The translations under genes and the position numbers were made by a program. From Saccharothrix saharensis (GTDB lineage: Bacteria; Actinomycetota; Actinomycetes; Mycobacteriales; Pseudonocardiaceae), in assembly GCF_006716745.1 (NCBI RefSeq), contig NZ_VFPP01000001.1:1612001-1676000 (forward strand): DNA of 64,000 nt, read 5' to 3'. Numbering within the stretch: the first letter of the stretch is position 1; each line of letters starts with the position of its first letter. Of this stretch, positions 8,598 to 15,226 are shown piece after piece. The notes beneath the pieces are model-generated. The model saw only the letters and a program-made list of their open reading frames with translations, was not told where the DNA came from and made no database searches.

Positions 8598-9457
8598 CAG
8601 ACGGCCGCCTTCGTCGGGTCGCCGGCCTGCGGCGCGCCGTTGCCCTTGTCGCCGTAGAAGTCGCCGTACCCGCCGCCCGCCTTGACGCCCTCGTGCACGA
8701 TGCCGCCCGCGTCGCCGAACCGGGAGAAGTTCTGCCCCAGCGTGCCCATGGACCCGCCGAGCTTGCCCAGCCGCGCGGCCTGCCTGCCCAGCGCGGCGAT
8801 CAGCTTGGCGATCCGGGCGCCGATCTGCACCGCCAGCGCGGTGGCGGCGCCGACCGCGTAGCCGATGAACCCGACGATCGACGCGCCCAGCGTGAACACC
8901 GCCGCGGCGGCCGCGATCAGCGCGCCCTTGACGAGTTGGGCGAGCAGGCCCGCGATCAGGTCGCGCACGATGTCGCGCAGGATGATGATCAGCGTGCCGG
9001 TCACCGCCGTGACGCGGGCCGTGCCGTCCACCACCTCGGCCAGCGAGTCCAGCTCGCCACCGAGCCGGTCCATGCTCTGCTTGAACGCCTCGCCCGCCTT
9101 GCCCTCCCAGCCGGTGAACTGGGCCATGGCCTTCTTGTGCACCTCGGCCTGGTCGCGGATCGCCTTGGCGTCGGCCTTCACCTGCTCGATGTGCGCCTGG
9201 ATGGCCTCGCGGTCGCCCATCAGCATGTCCAGCGGCTCGCGCAGGAAGCTGACGTGCTCGATCAACCACCCGATCCCGGCCGCGAGCAGCGTGCCGATCG
9301 GGTCCACCACCAGCGCCACGGTGGAGGCGACCACGTCGATCGCGCCGAACGTGATGTCCAGGACGCGCTCGGTCTCGCTCTGCGCGTCGCCCTCGATCGT
9401 CTTGACGAAGCTCGCGTAGCTCTCGAAGATCCCGGCCCCGGTCCACTGGTCGGTCAT
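8597..9457 (-). CDS. WXG100-like type VII secretion partner with hydrophobic C-terminal half
   Basis: This 286-residue protein begins at MTDQWTG. A helical N-terminal domain includes a long charged helix (IQAHIEQVKADAKAIRDQA) and a W-x-G turn in FTGWEGKAGEAF, the hairpin mark of WXG100/ESX substrates. A strongly hydrophobic stretch follows (TGTLIIILRDIVRDLIAGLL, LIAAAAAVFTLGASIVGFIGYAVG), then a Gly-rich tail. The frame is open further upstream, but that extension is Arg/Ala-rich and looks non-coding, so the ATG at 9457 is preferred. It is coupled to the peptidase gene and probably forms a toxin-delivery or chaperone pair with it. Confidence 0.75.
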   Translation of the reverse strand: MTDQWTGAGIFESYASFVKTIEGDAQSETERVLDITFGAIDVVASTVALVVDPIGTLLAAGIGWLIEHVSFLREPLDMLMGDREAIQAHIEQVKADAKAIRDQAEVHKKAMAQFTGWEGKAGEAFKQSMDRLGGELDSLAEVVDGTARVTAVTGTLIIILRDIVRDLIAGLLAQLVKGALIAAAAAVFTLGASIVGFIGYAVGAATALAVQIGARIAKLIAALGRQAARLGKLGGSMGTLGQNFSRFGDAGGIVHEGVKAGGGYGDFYGDKGNGAPQAGDPTKAAV

Positions 9458-9623
9458 CGCCACCGCCCCCGCCCGGCCGCGTTGCCGCCGTGCCCTCGCG
9501 TTACCACGGAAATCTCTCCCCCTGCTCGGATGCGTCCGGGTGCCAGTGGACCGCGGCACGCCAACTCCCGGCCAACGTCCGGCCAACTCCGGGTGGCCAC
9601 CGGCGTTTTGGGATGCTCGTGAC

Positions 9624-10502
9624 GTGACGAACCACATCGACGAAGCCCTGCGAGCACTGGCGGACGGCGACACCGGCGCGGCCGGGGAGGCGCTGCGCGG
9701 CGGGACCACGCCGTTGGCGGCGGCGTTGGCGGAGCACCTGGCGGCGGCGCGGGACGGGTCGGTGTACGACCAACCCGCGGCGTTCGAGGCGTTCATCGAC
9801 GGCGGCGGGAACGTGGGGCTGTACCGGGCGGTCACCGAGGCGTTGGGGCGGGTCTACGCCGACGCCGGGCCGTCGACCCTGCTCGACATCGGCTGCGGTG
9901 ACGGGCGGGCGCTGCGGCCGGCGCTGGCCTCGGCGCACGCGCCCGCCTCGGTGACGCTGGTCGAGCCGTCCACGGCGTTGCTGAACGCGGCGGTGCGCGC
10001 GTTGGCCGGGTACGACGTGGACGCCCGGCACACCAGGGTGGAGCTGTTCGCGGCGGCGCTGCCCGCGGACGCGGTGTTCGACGTGGCGCAGTCGACGTTC
10101 GCGCTGCACACGCTGCCGCACGAGGTGCGCGACACCGTGCTGGCCGACCTGGTGGCGCACGTCGGTGTGCTCGCCGTGGTCGAGTTCGACGTGCCGGACC
10201 TGCCTCACGCGAGCCCCGAGCACCGCCGGTTCCTGGCCGAGGCCTACGAGCGCGGCCTGGCCGAGTACGACGCCGACCGGGACCTCGTGGCTCAGGGTTT
10301 CCTGATGCCCGTGCTGACCGGGCAGCTCGTGCCGGGCGCGACGCGGGCCACGTGGGAGCAGCCCGCGTCGCGGTGGGCGGAGCAGGTCGAGCGGGCCGGG
10401 TTCACCGATGTGCGGGTGACGCGACTGCACGACTACTGGTGGTCTCCGGCGTTCCTGCTGACCGCTTCCGGGTCTCCCACAGCAGCGACGCGGCCACGAT
10501 GA
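9624..10502 (+). CDS. Class I SAM-dependent methyltransferase
   Basis: This 292-residue protein has motif I LLDIGCGDGRAL, an acidic post-I strand (VTLVEPS) and a later QSTFALHTLPHEVRD segment. The GTG at 9624 is chosen since the upstream in-frame part has no methyltransferase character. The substrate is unknown. Its last ~100 bases overlap, tail to tail, the coding end of the membrane protein on the other strand. Confidence 0.8.
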   Translation: MTNHIDEALRALADGDTGAAGEALRGGTTPLAAALAEHLAAARDGSVYDQPAAFEAFIDGGGNVGLYRAVTEALGRVYADAGPSTLLDIGCGDGRALRPALASAHAPASVTLVEPSTALLNAAVRALAGYDVDARHTRVELFAAALPADAVFDVAQSTFALHTLPHEVRDTVLADLVAHVGVLAVVEFDVPDLPHASPEHRRFLAEAYERGLAEYDADRDLVAQGFLMPVLTGQLVPGATRATWEQPASRWAEQVERAGFTDVRVTRLHDYWWSPAFLLTASGSPTAATRPR

Positions 10503-10842
10503 GCACGAGCACGGCCGCCGAGCCGTGCACGGCCAGCGCGTAGGCCACCGTGCCGCCGTTGGTGACCACGGCGACGCAGTCGCCGATGGGGATGACCGCG
10601 TCGGCCAGCACCACCCAGCCGAGGGCGCGGCGGTGTCCCAGCAGCAGGAGGACCAGCGCGGTGAGCCCGTACGCGATGTCGCGGACGCCCTTGACCACGA
10701 AGTAGCCGTTGCCCTCGGGCCACGGGTCGATGCCGAACCCCGCCGCCGCGCCCTGCCCGTCGAGCAGGAAGCCGAGGCCGAAGTAGAAGCCGGCGAGGAC
10801 GACGAGCACGGCGAGACCCGTGTTGACGCGCTGGTGGATCAT
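10402..10842 (-). CDS. Small four-helix membrane protein, DUF4267-like
   Basis: This 146-residue protein has four hydrophobic segments (LAVLVVLAGFYFGLGFLL, GLTALVLLLLGH, ALGWVVLADAVIPIG, GSAAVLVLIVAASLLW) and the conserved-looking FVVKGVRDIAYGL of DUF4267 proteins. It is divergent from a TetR regulator, and operator-like palindromes begin 16 bases upstream of its start. It is therefore the likely target of that regulator. Function unknown. Confidence 0.8.
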   Translation of the reverse strand: MIHQRVNTGLAVLVVLAGFYFGLGFLLDGQGAAAGFGIDPWPEGNGYFVVKGVRDIAYGLTALVLLLLGHRRALGWVVLADAVIPIGDCVAVVTNGGTVAYALAVHGSAAVLVLIVAASLLWETRKRSAGTPETTSSRAVASPAHR

Positions 10843-10857
10843 GTCCGACTCCCGGGT

Positions 10858-10923
10858 GCTAGCAGTGCTAGGTACGCGAGCAACACTAGTTCTAGTCGCG
10901 CTCGAATGTCTAGCACTGCTAGC
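10858..10923. promoter_or_regulatory. Repeated TetR operator between divergent genes
   Basis: GCTAGCAGTGCTAG (10858–10871) and its exact reverse complement CTAGCACTGCTAGC (10910–10923) lie 38 bases apart. Each is itself a near-perfect palindrome, CTAGCA-n-TGCTAG. Between them ACTAGTTCTAGT forms a weaker third site. The outer sites sit just before the start codons of the membrane protein and the TetR gene, so binding should repress both. Confidence 0.8.
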
Positions 10924-10931
10924 ATCACGCC

Positions 10932-11501
10932 GTGTCCGTCCAGGAGCGCCGTGAGCGCGACCGCGCCGAACGTCACCGGCTGATCGTCGACGCGGCCCGC
11001 GAGCTGGCCGAGGCGGAGGGGTGGGACGCGGTCACCACCCGCCGCCTGGCCGAACGGGTCGAGTACAGCCAGCCGGTGCTCTACAGCCACTTCAAGGGCA
11101 AGGACGCGATCGTGCGGGCCGTGGCCGTGCAGGGGTGCGCGGACCTGGCCGAGCTCCTGCGCGCCGCGCGCACCGCCCACCGCTCACCGAAGTCGGCGCT
11201 GCGCGCGGTGGCGGTGGCCTACCTCGACTTCGCCGCCACCCGGCCCGCGCTCTACGACGCGATGTTCGTCCGGGAAGTCGACCTGGCGTTCGGCACGGCG
11301 GACTCGCCGCCGGAGCTGGTCGCCGCGTTCCACGAGTTCGTGGCCGTCGTCGAGCCCCTGGCCGGCAACGACGACGTGGAGACGCTCACCGAAGTCCTCT
11401 GGAGCGCGCTGCACGGCCAAGCCACCCTCAACCAGGGCCGACGCCTGCGCCCCAGCCACCACCGCGCCCGCGTCGACCTGCTGCTGAGCCGGTTCTCCTG
11501 A
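10932..11501 (+). CDS. TetR family transcriptional regulator
   Basis: In this 189-residue protein the N-terminal HTH is clear: LIVDAARELAEAEGWDAVTTRRLAERV followed by YSQPVLYSHFKGKDAIV. The C-terminal ligand domain contains AYLDFAATRPALYDAMF, as in TetR_C (WHG-like) proteins. The GTG start lies nine bases after the second operator. It should repress itself and the divergent DUF4267-like gene, with an unknown small-molecule inducer. Confidence 0.9.
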   Translation: MSVQERRERDRAERHRLIVDAARELAEAEGWDAVTTRRLAERVEYSQPVLYSHFKGKDAIVRAVAVQGCADLAELLRAARTAHRSPKSALRAVAVAYLDFAATRPALYDAMFVREVDLAFGTADSPPELVAAFHEFVAVVEPLAGNDDVETLTEVLWSALHGQATLNQGRRLRPSHHRARVDLLLSRFS

Positions 11502-11517
11502 CGCGGCACGGCGGGGA

Positions 11518-11536
11518 CCGCCGGCCGAGACGGCGG
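11518..11536. terminator. Hairpin between convergent genes
   Basis: CCGCCG and CGGCGG pair around GCCGAGA in the 41-base gap between the TetR and FAD-monooxygenase stops. It may act in both directions; there is no U-run. Confidence 0.4.
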
Positions 11537-11542
11537 CGGCGG

Positions 11543-12718
11543 TCAGGCGTGGCTGAGGGTGTCGTCCCACTCGATCCGGTGGTCGAACTGCCAGGTGAAC
11601 CGGGACGGGTCGGCGAACTTGAACGCCAGCGGCAGCAGGGTGTCGCGCAGGAGGCGGCCGACGGGGCCGGCGGCCTTGTCCCGGTTGGTGCGGGCGGCCT
11701 GGGCGATGATCCGTTCGACCCGGTCCCGCCGCAGCTCCTCGTACGCCCGGAACGCCTCGTCGTGCGGCAGGTCGCGCAGGCAGCGCGCCAGTTGCACGGC
11801 GCTCTCGAACGCCAGCGACGCGCCCTGGCCGGAGCTCGGCGACGTGGCGTGGGCGGCGTCCCCGACGAGCACCAGCCGGCCCCGGCTCCACCGCGGCACG
11901 CTCGGGACGTCCTCCAGCGCGCCCGTCACCACCAGGTCGGCCGGGTCGGTGGCGTCGACCAGCCGCACGGCGGGCGTGCGGTCGGGGGTGAACGCGGCGC
12001 GCAGCACGGCCAGCCACTCCTCGGGGCCGGTGGCACGGGCCTGCACCGTGGTCAGCGGGGTCCGCCGGGGCAGGTTGGCGAACCAGCCGCCGGAACCGTC
12101 GGCGTGGACCTGGTAGCCGAAGAACGCGCGCTTGCCCGAGACCAGCCGCATCGCGCCGCCGGTCGACGGCTCGCCGGTGCGCGCGAGCCGCGCGCCGAAG
12201 CCGAGCAGACCGGCGTACCGCGGGCCCGGCGCGTCCGGGTCGATGATCCGCCGCACGGTCGAGCGGATGCCGTCCGCGCCGACGAGCAGGTCCGCGTCGG
12301 CCCGCGAGCCGTCGGCGAACCGCGCGGTGACGCCCGCGCCGTGCTCCACGACGTCGACCAGGTCCTGGCCGTGCTCGACGGTGATGCCGCGCCGGACCGC
12401 TTCCTCGCGCAGCACGCGGTGCAGGTCGGCGCGCCACACCAGCAGCTGCGGCGGTTCGCCGCCGAACCGGCCGAGCGTGCGGCCGGTCCAGCTCTGCAGC
12501 TCCATCGCGGTCATCGGCGTGCCGATCCCCCGCACCGCGTCGGCCAGGCCGACGACCTCCAACGCCTGCAGGCCGTTCGGCGCGATGCTCAGCGCACCGC
12601 CCGAGCCGTCGGCCCTCCGGTCGTACCGCTCGTGCACGCTCGCGTCAATGCCCGCCTTGCGCAACGCCATCGCCGCGACGGGCCCGCCGATGCCGCCGCC
12701 GATCACGATCGCCCTCAT
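11543..12718 (-). CDS. FAD-dependent monooxygenase (group A, PHBH fold)
   Basis: This 391-residue protein begins MRAIVIGGGIGG, the Rossmann FAD site. The DG motif appears as VGADGIRSTVRR and the second FAD-ribityl motif as GDAAHATSPSSGQGASLAFE. Such enzymes hydroxylate aromatics or inactivate antibiotics, for example tetracycline- or rifampicin-modifying types. The start overlaps the PadR stop (ATGA at 12715–12718), so regulator and enzyme form one transcript. That arrangement suggests an inducible detoxification pair; the substrate is unknown. Confidence 0.87.
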   Translation of the reverse strand: MRAIVIGGGIGGPVAAMALRKAGIDASVHERYDRRADGSGGALSIAPNGLQALEVVGLADAVRGIGTPMTAMELQSWTGRTLGRFGGEPPQLLVWRADLHRVLREEAVRRGITVEHGQDLVDVVEHGAGVTARFADGSRADADLLVGADGIRSTVRRIIDPDAPGPRYAGLLGFGARLARTGEPSTGGAMRLVSGKRAFFGYQVHADGSGGWFANLPRRTPLTTVQARATGPEEWLAVLRAAFTPDRTPAVRLVDATDPADLVVTGALEDVPSVPRWSRGRLVLVGDAAHATSPSSGQGASLAFESAVQLARCLRDLPHDEAFRAYEELRRDRVERIIAQAARTNRDKAAGPVGRLLRDTLLPLAFKFADPSRFTWQFDHRIEWDDTLSHA

Positions 12719-13296
12719 CGTCCCCCCTCGTGGAAGCCCGCCCACAGCGGGCGCCAGTCGTCGATCCGCTCCAGGAAGCGCCGGACGAACGCCACCTCGG
12801 CGTTCAGCAGCGCGATCCGGTACTCCTCCTCGACCAGGAACAACGGGTGCGCGTCGGCGCCCGCGAGGATCGCCTCGGCCTCGTCCAGCCGCCCGCGCAG
12901 CCCGGCCAGCCGGTCGCGCAGGAGGGCGACGACCTCGTCCGGGTGCAGCGCCGCGATCATGGACAGGGCCGCGACGAAGTGCGGGTGCTCGTGCCGGGGT
13001 TCGGCGACGAGCTCGCGCATCCAGTCCTTCAGCTCCGCCCGCCCGGCGTCCGTCAACGCGTAGACCGTCCGCTCCGGCCGCTGCCCCTCGCGGGACGTCT
13101 CGTGCTCCACGATGAACCCGGCCTTCGCGAGCTGCCCGAACACCATGTAGAGCGAGCCGTGGGTGAACTTGATGCTGCGGTCGTCGCCGTGCGCGCGCAT
13201 GAGCCGGCTCAGCTCGTAGGGGTGCATGGGTCGGCGCACGAGATAGCCGAGCACCGCCAACCCGAGCAGGTTGCCGACCTTCCGCTTGGACTTCAC
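12715..13296 (-). CDS. PadR family transcriptional regulator
   Basis: This 193-residue protein has the PadR winged helix: LAVLGYLVRRPMHPYELSRLMR, GSLYMVFGQLAKAGFI and a beta wing with RTVYALTDAGRAELKDWM. A helical C-terminal domain (PadR_C/Vir-like) follows. It is coupled to the downstream FAD monooxygenase and preceded by two matching 16-base palindromes, consistent with autoregulation relieved by a ligand, perhaps the monooxygenase substrate. Confidence 0.9.
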   Translation of the reverse strand: MKSKRKVGNLLGLAVLGYLVRRPMHPYELSRLMRAHGDDRSIKFTHGSLYMVFGQLAKAGFIVEHETSREGQRPERTVYALTDAGRAELKDWMRELVAEPRHEHPHFVAALSMIAALHPDEVVALLRDRLAGLRGRLDEAEAILAGADAHPLFLVEEEYRIALLNAEVAFVRRFLERIDDWRPLWAGFHEGGR

Positions 13297-13306
13297 CGCG
13301 ACCTCC

Positions 13307-13350
13307 TAGTCAACTCTGACTATTCACCAACGACTAGTCGGAGTCAACTA
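13307..13350. promoter_or_regulatory. Two PadR-type operator copies
   Basis: TAGTCAACTCTGACTA (13307–13322) and TAGTCGGAGTCAACTA (13335–13350) share TAGT-N8-ACTA. The second, read on the minus strand, differs from the first at three of 16 bases. They lie just upstream of the PadR start and overlap the 3' end of the GNAT gene. Confidence 0.7.
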
Positions 13351-13825
13351 CGGCCGGGCGGCGCATGCACACCAAGTCCGGACGGTCGTCCCAAGGGTCG
13401 GCGCGGGTGAAGCCGAGGCGTTCGTAGAGGCCGATGGCGTCCCGCCGCCAGTGCCACACCGACAACCGCACGGAGTCCGCACCCACGTCGACGGCATGGT
13501 CGAGCACCGCGCCGACCAGCGCCCTCGCCGCTCCCCTGCCCCGGCAGGCCGGGTCCACCCACAGCCGTTTGACCTCCAGCGAACCGTCGGCCGACGCGGA
13601 TGCCACCACGCAGCCGACCGCCGAACCGCCCGTCTCGGCCACCCACACGGCGTCGGCGGCGAACGCGGCCCGCGGGTCGAGCACCTCGGCGCGGTAGCGC
13701 GGCGGCAGTTCTTCGGCGGCGGACACCGCGACGCCCTTCTCGGCCTCGGTCCGCAGGTGGTAGGCGAGCAGCAGGGGTTCGAGTGGCTGGTCACGCCACC
13801 GCGACGCGGTGATATCGGTCGTCAT
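13334..13825 (-). CDS. GNAT family N-acetyltransferase
   Basis: This 163-residue protein starts at MTTDITAS. It shows the GNAT core: VGCVVASASADGSLEVKRLWVDPACRGRGAARALV, with the acetyl-CoA pyrophosphate loop (R-G-R-G-A-A), then AIGLYERLGF. An acyl acceptor cannot be named. The 3' end runs into the PadR operators. It is seven kilobases from the siderophore genes and probably unrelated to them. Confidence 0.85.
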   Translation of the reverse strand: MTTDITASRWRDQPLEPLLLAYHLRTEAEKGVAVSAAEELPPRYRAEVLDPRAAFAADAVWVAETGGSAVGCVVASASADGSLEVKRLWVDPACRGRGAARALVGAVLDHAVDVGADSVRLSVWHWRRDAIGLYERLGFTRADPWDDRPDLVCMRRPAVVDSD

Positions 13826-13975
13826 GGCCGCAGCGTCACACGGCCGACGGACCCGAGCACAATCGCACAACCCTACGTATGGGGCTGGTGACGAACGGCT
13901 ACGTGCTGGTTCGTTGGGTGGTGGGAGCCTCCCCTGTCACACGGCTCCCGATCCCTGTACCCCAAGGAGACCACC

Positions 13976-14548
13976 ATGCTCGTACGAAAGGCCGTCGGCG
14001 TCCTGGCCGGCGTGCTGGGCCTGATGCTGCCGCTGGTCGCGGTGGCCGCGCCGAGCGCGTCGGCCGAGCCGCAGGCCCTGGTGCGCACCCTGTACTACGA
14101 CGTGAGCCAGGCGCAGGAGTTCGTGGCGGACTGGGACCGCGCCGCGACGAACTGGAACAACTCGGTGTCCAACGTCAAGCTGGCCCGCCGCACCTCCACG
14201 TCGGGTGTCAACATCCGGATCCTGGCCGACAACGGCTGGCCCCGGGCCTACGTGAGCTCGCTCGGCAACGGCACCGTCTACATGGGACGCCAGGCCGTGC
14301 AGCAGGGCTACCACCGGCCGCGGATCTCGACCCACGAGATCGGGCACATCCTCGGCCTGCCGGACCGGCGGACCGGCCTGTGCGCCGACCTGATGTCGGG
14401 CTCCAGCGCGCCCGTGTCCTGCCGGAACGAGCTGCCGAACGCCGCCGAGCGCGCCGAGGTGGAGCGCCGGTTCGCCGGTTCGCTCGCCGCGGTGGACGTG
14501 CGCGCGGCGGGCTACACCGGCGGCCGGACGGAGTGCTTCGTCTACTGA
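13976..14548 (+). CDS. Snapalysin-type secreted zinc metalloprotease (M7)
   Basis: This 190-residue protein has a Sec signal peptide (VRKAVGVLAGVLGLMLPL to ASA) and the extended zinc motif HEIGHILGLPD, diagnostic of snapalysin (HExxHxxGxxD). CADLMSG, the Met-turn region, follows. Length and layout match the small extracellular proteases of actinomycetes that hydrolyse milk protein. AAGGAG precedes the ATG by eight bases. It is presumably a monocistronic extracellular nutrient protease. Confidence 0.93.
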   Translation: MLVRKAVGVLAGVLGLMLPLVAVAAPSASAEPQALVRTLYYDVSQAQEFVADWDRAATNWNNSVSNVKLARRTSTSGVNIRILADNGWPRAYVSSLGNGTVYMGRQAVQQGYHRPRISTHEIGHILGLPDRRTGLCADLMSGSSAPVSCRNELPNAAERAEVERRFAGSLAAVDVRAAGYTGGRTECFVY

Positions 14549-14561
14549 TCGGCGTGACCGC

Positions 14562-14594
14562 GCCTCGTGGGGCCGTCCCCCGGCCCCACGAGGC
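14562..14594 (+). terminator. Strong hairpin terminator after the snapalysin gene
   Basis: GCCTCGTGGGGCCG (14562–14575) pairs perfectly with CGGCCCCACGAGGC (14581–14594) around a five-base loop, starting 14 bases after the snapalysin stop. It has no U-run, as is common in actinomycetes. Confidence 0.8.
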
Positions 14595-14649
14595 ACCGGA
14601 AAGCACGAGGAACCCGGAACCCCGGCGCCGCCCCGCTCGTTCGGGTGGC

Positions 14650-15048
14650 GTGGACGCGGTGGAGACGGTGTTGGCGTGGAGCATCCCCGGCGGGACGCTG
14701 TCCGTGGTCGGGGTGGCGGTGTTCGAGCTGCTGCGCCAACGGCGGCGCAAGCGCAAGGGCACCCCGTTGGCCACGACGACCGTCGACGAGATCACCGCCA
14801 TGTTCTACGGCTCCAAGCGCAGGGAACTCGATCACCGCGACTCGGTGGCCGTGCTGCGCGAGGAGGAACCCCAGAGCGCCCCTCCGCTGCGCCTCGACCT
14901 GGACGACGGCGTGGTGCGCCTACCCCGATCCGACGCTGCCCGCCTGCACCACACCTCCCGCGGTCCCGGCCACGACGTTCACGGTGATCGGCGGCGCGCA
15001 CGTGCGGAGCGCACGCCACAGCAGCACGAGCAGGACCGCCTGCCCTGA
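14650..15048 (+). CDS. Small protein with N-terminal membrane anchor, DUF6191-like
   Basis: In this 132-residue protein one hydrophobic segment (VLAWSIPGGTLSVVGVAVFELL) is followed by a basic RQRRRKRKGTP and a region (VDEITAMFYGSKRRELDHRDS) that recalls DUF6191 proteins. The last ~45 residues are of odd composition and overlap a minus-strand membrane ORF. The real end may be near 14915 if a frameshift or sequencing error is present. Function unknown. Confidence 0.55.
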   Translation: MDAVETVLAWSIPGGTLSVVGVAVFELLRQRRRKRKGTPLATTTVDEITAMFYGSKRRELDHRDSVAVLREEEPQSAPPLRLDLDDGVVRLPRSDAARLHHTSRGPGHDVHGDRRRARAERTPQQHEQDRLP

Positions 15049-15105
15049 CAGGATCGCGCACCCGGCGAACCACATGATTGCGGTGATCGACGGCCCGTTC
15101 GCCAT
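14920..15105 (-). CDS. Small membrane protein
   Basis: This 61-residue protein has one strong hydrophobic stretch (MWFAGCAILSGQAVLLVLLW), a second weaker one, and GGAAAGGGG just before its ATG. It overlaps the 3' end of the plus-strand DUF6191-like gene, so one of the two ends may be wrong. No function is recognised. Confidence 0.45.
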   Translation of the reverse strand: MANGPSITAIMWFAGCAILSGQAVLLVLLWRALRTCAPPITVNVVAGTAGGVVQAGSVGSG

Positions 15106-15226
15106 GTCGTCCCCTTTCCACCCGTCCGGTGATCCCGGTTGCCGCTAGCGTGGGGCGACCGGTGGGCGTCCCGACAGCGGAGGGACGTTCCCGGGACATC
15201 GCCGGGGACACGCCGAGGGGTGACGA

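Noticed and set aside
13334..13825. GNAT enzyme as the missing hydroxyornithine acetyltransferase
   Set aside because: It is 7 kb from the cluster, lacks an iron box and is beside an unrelated PadR operon; its sequence is that of a general GNAT.
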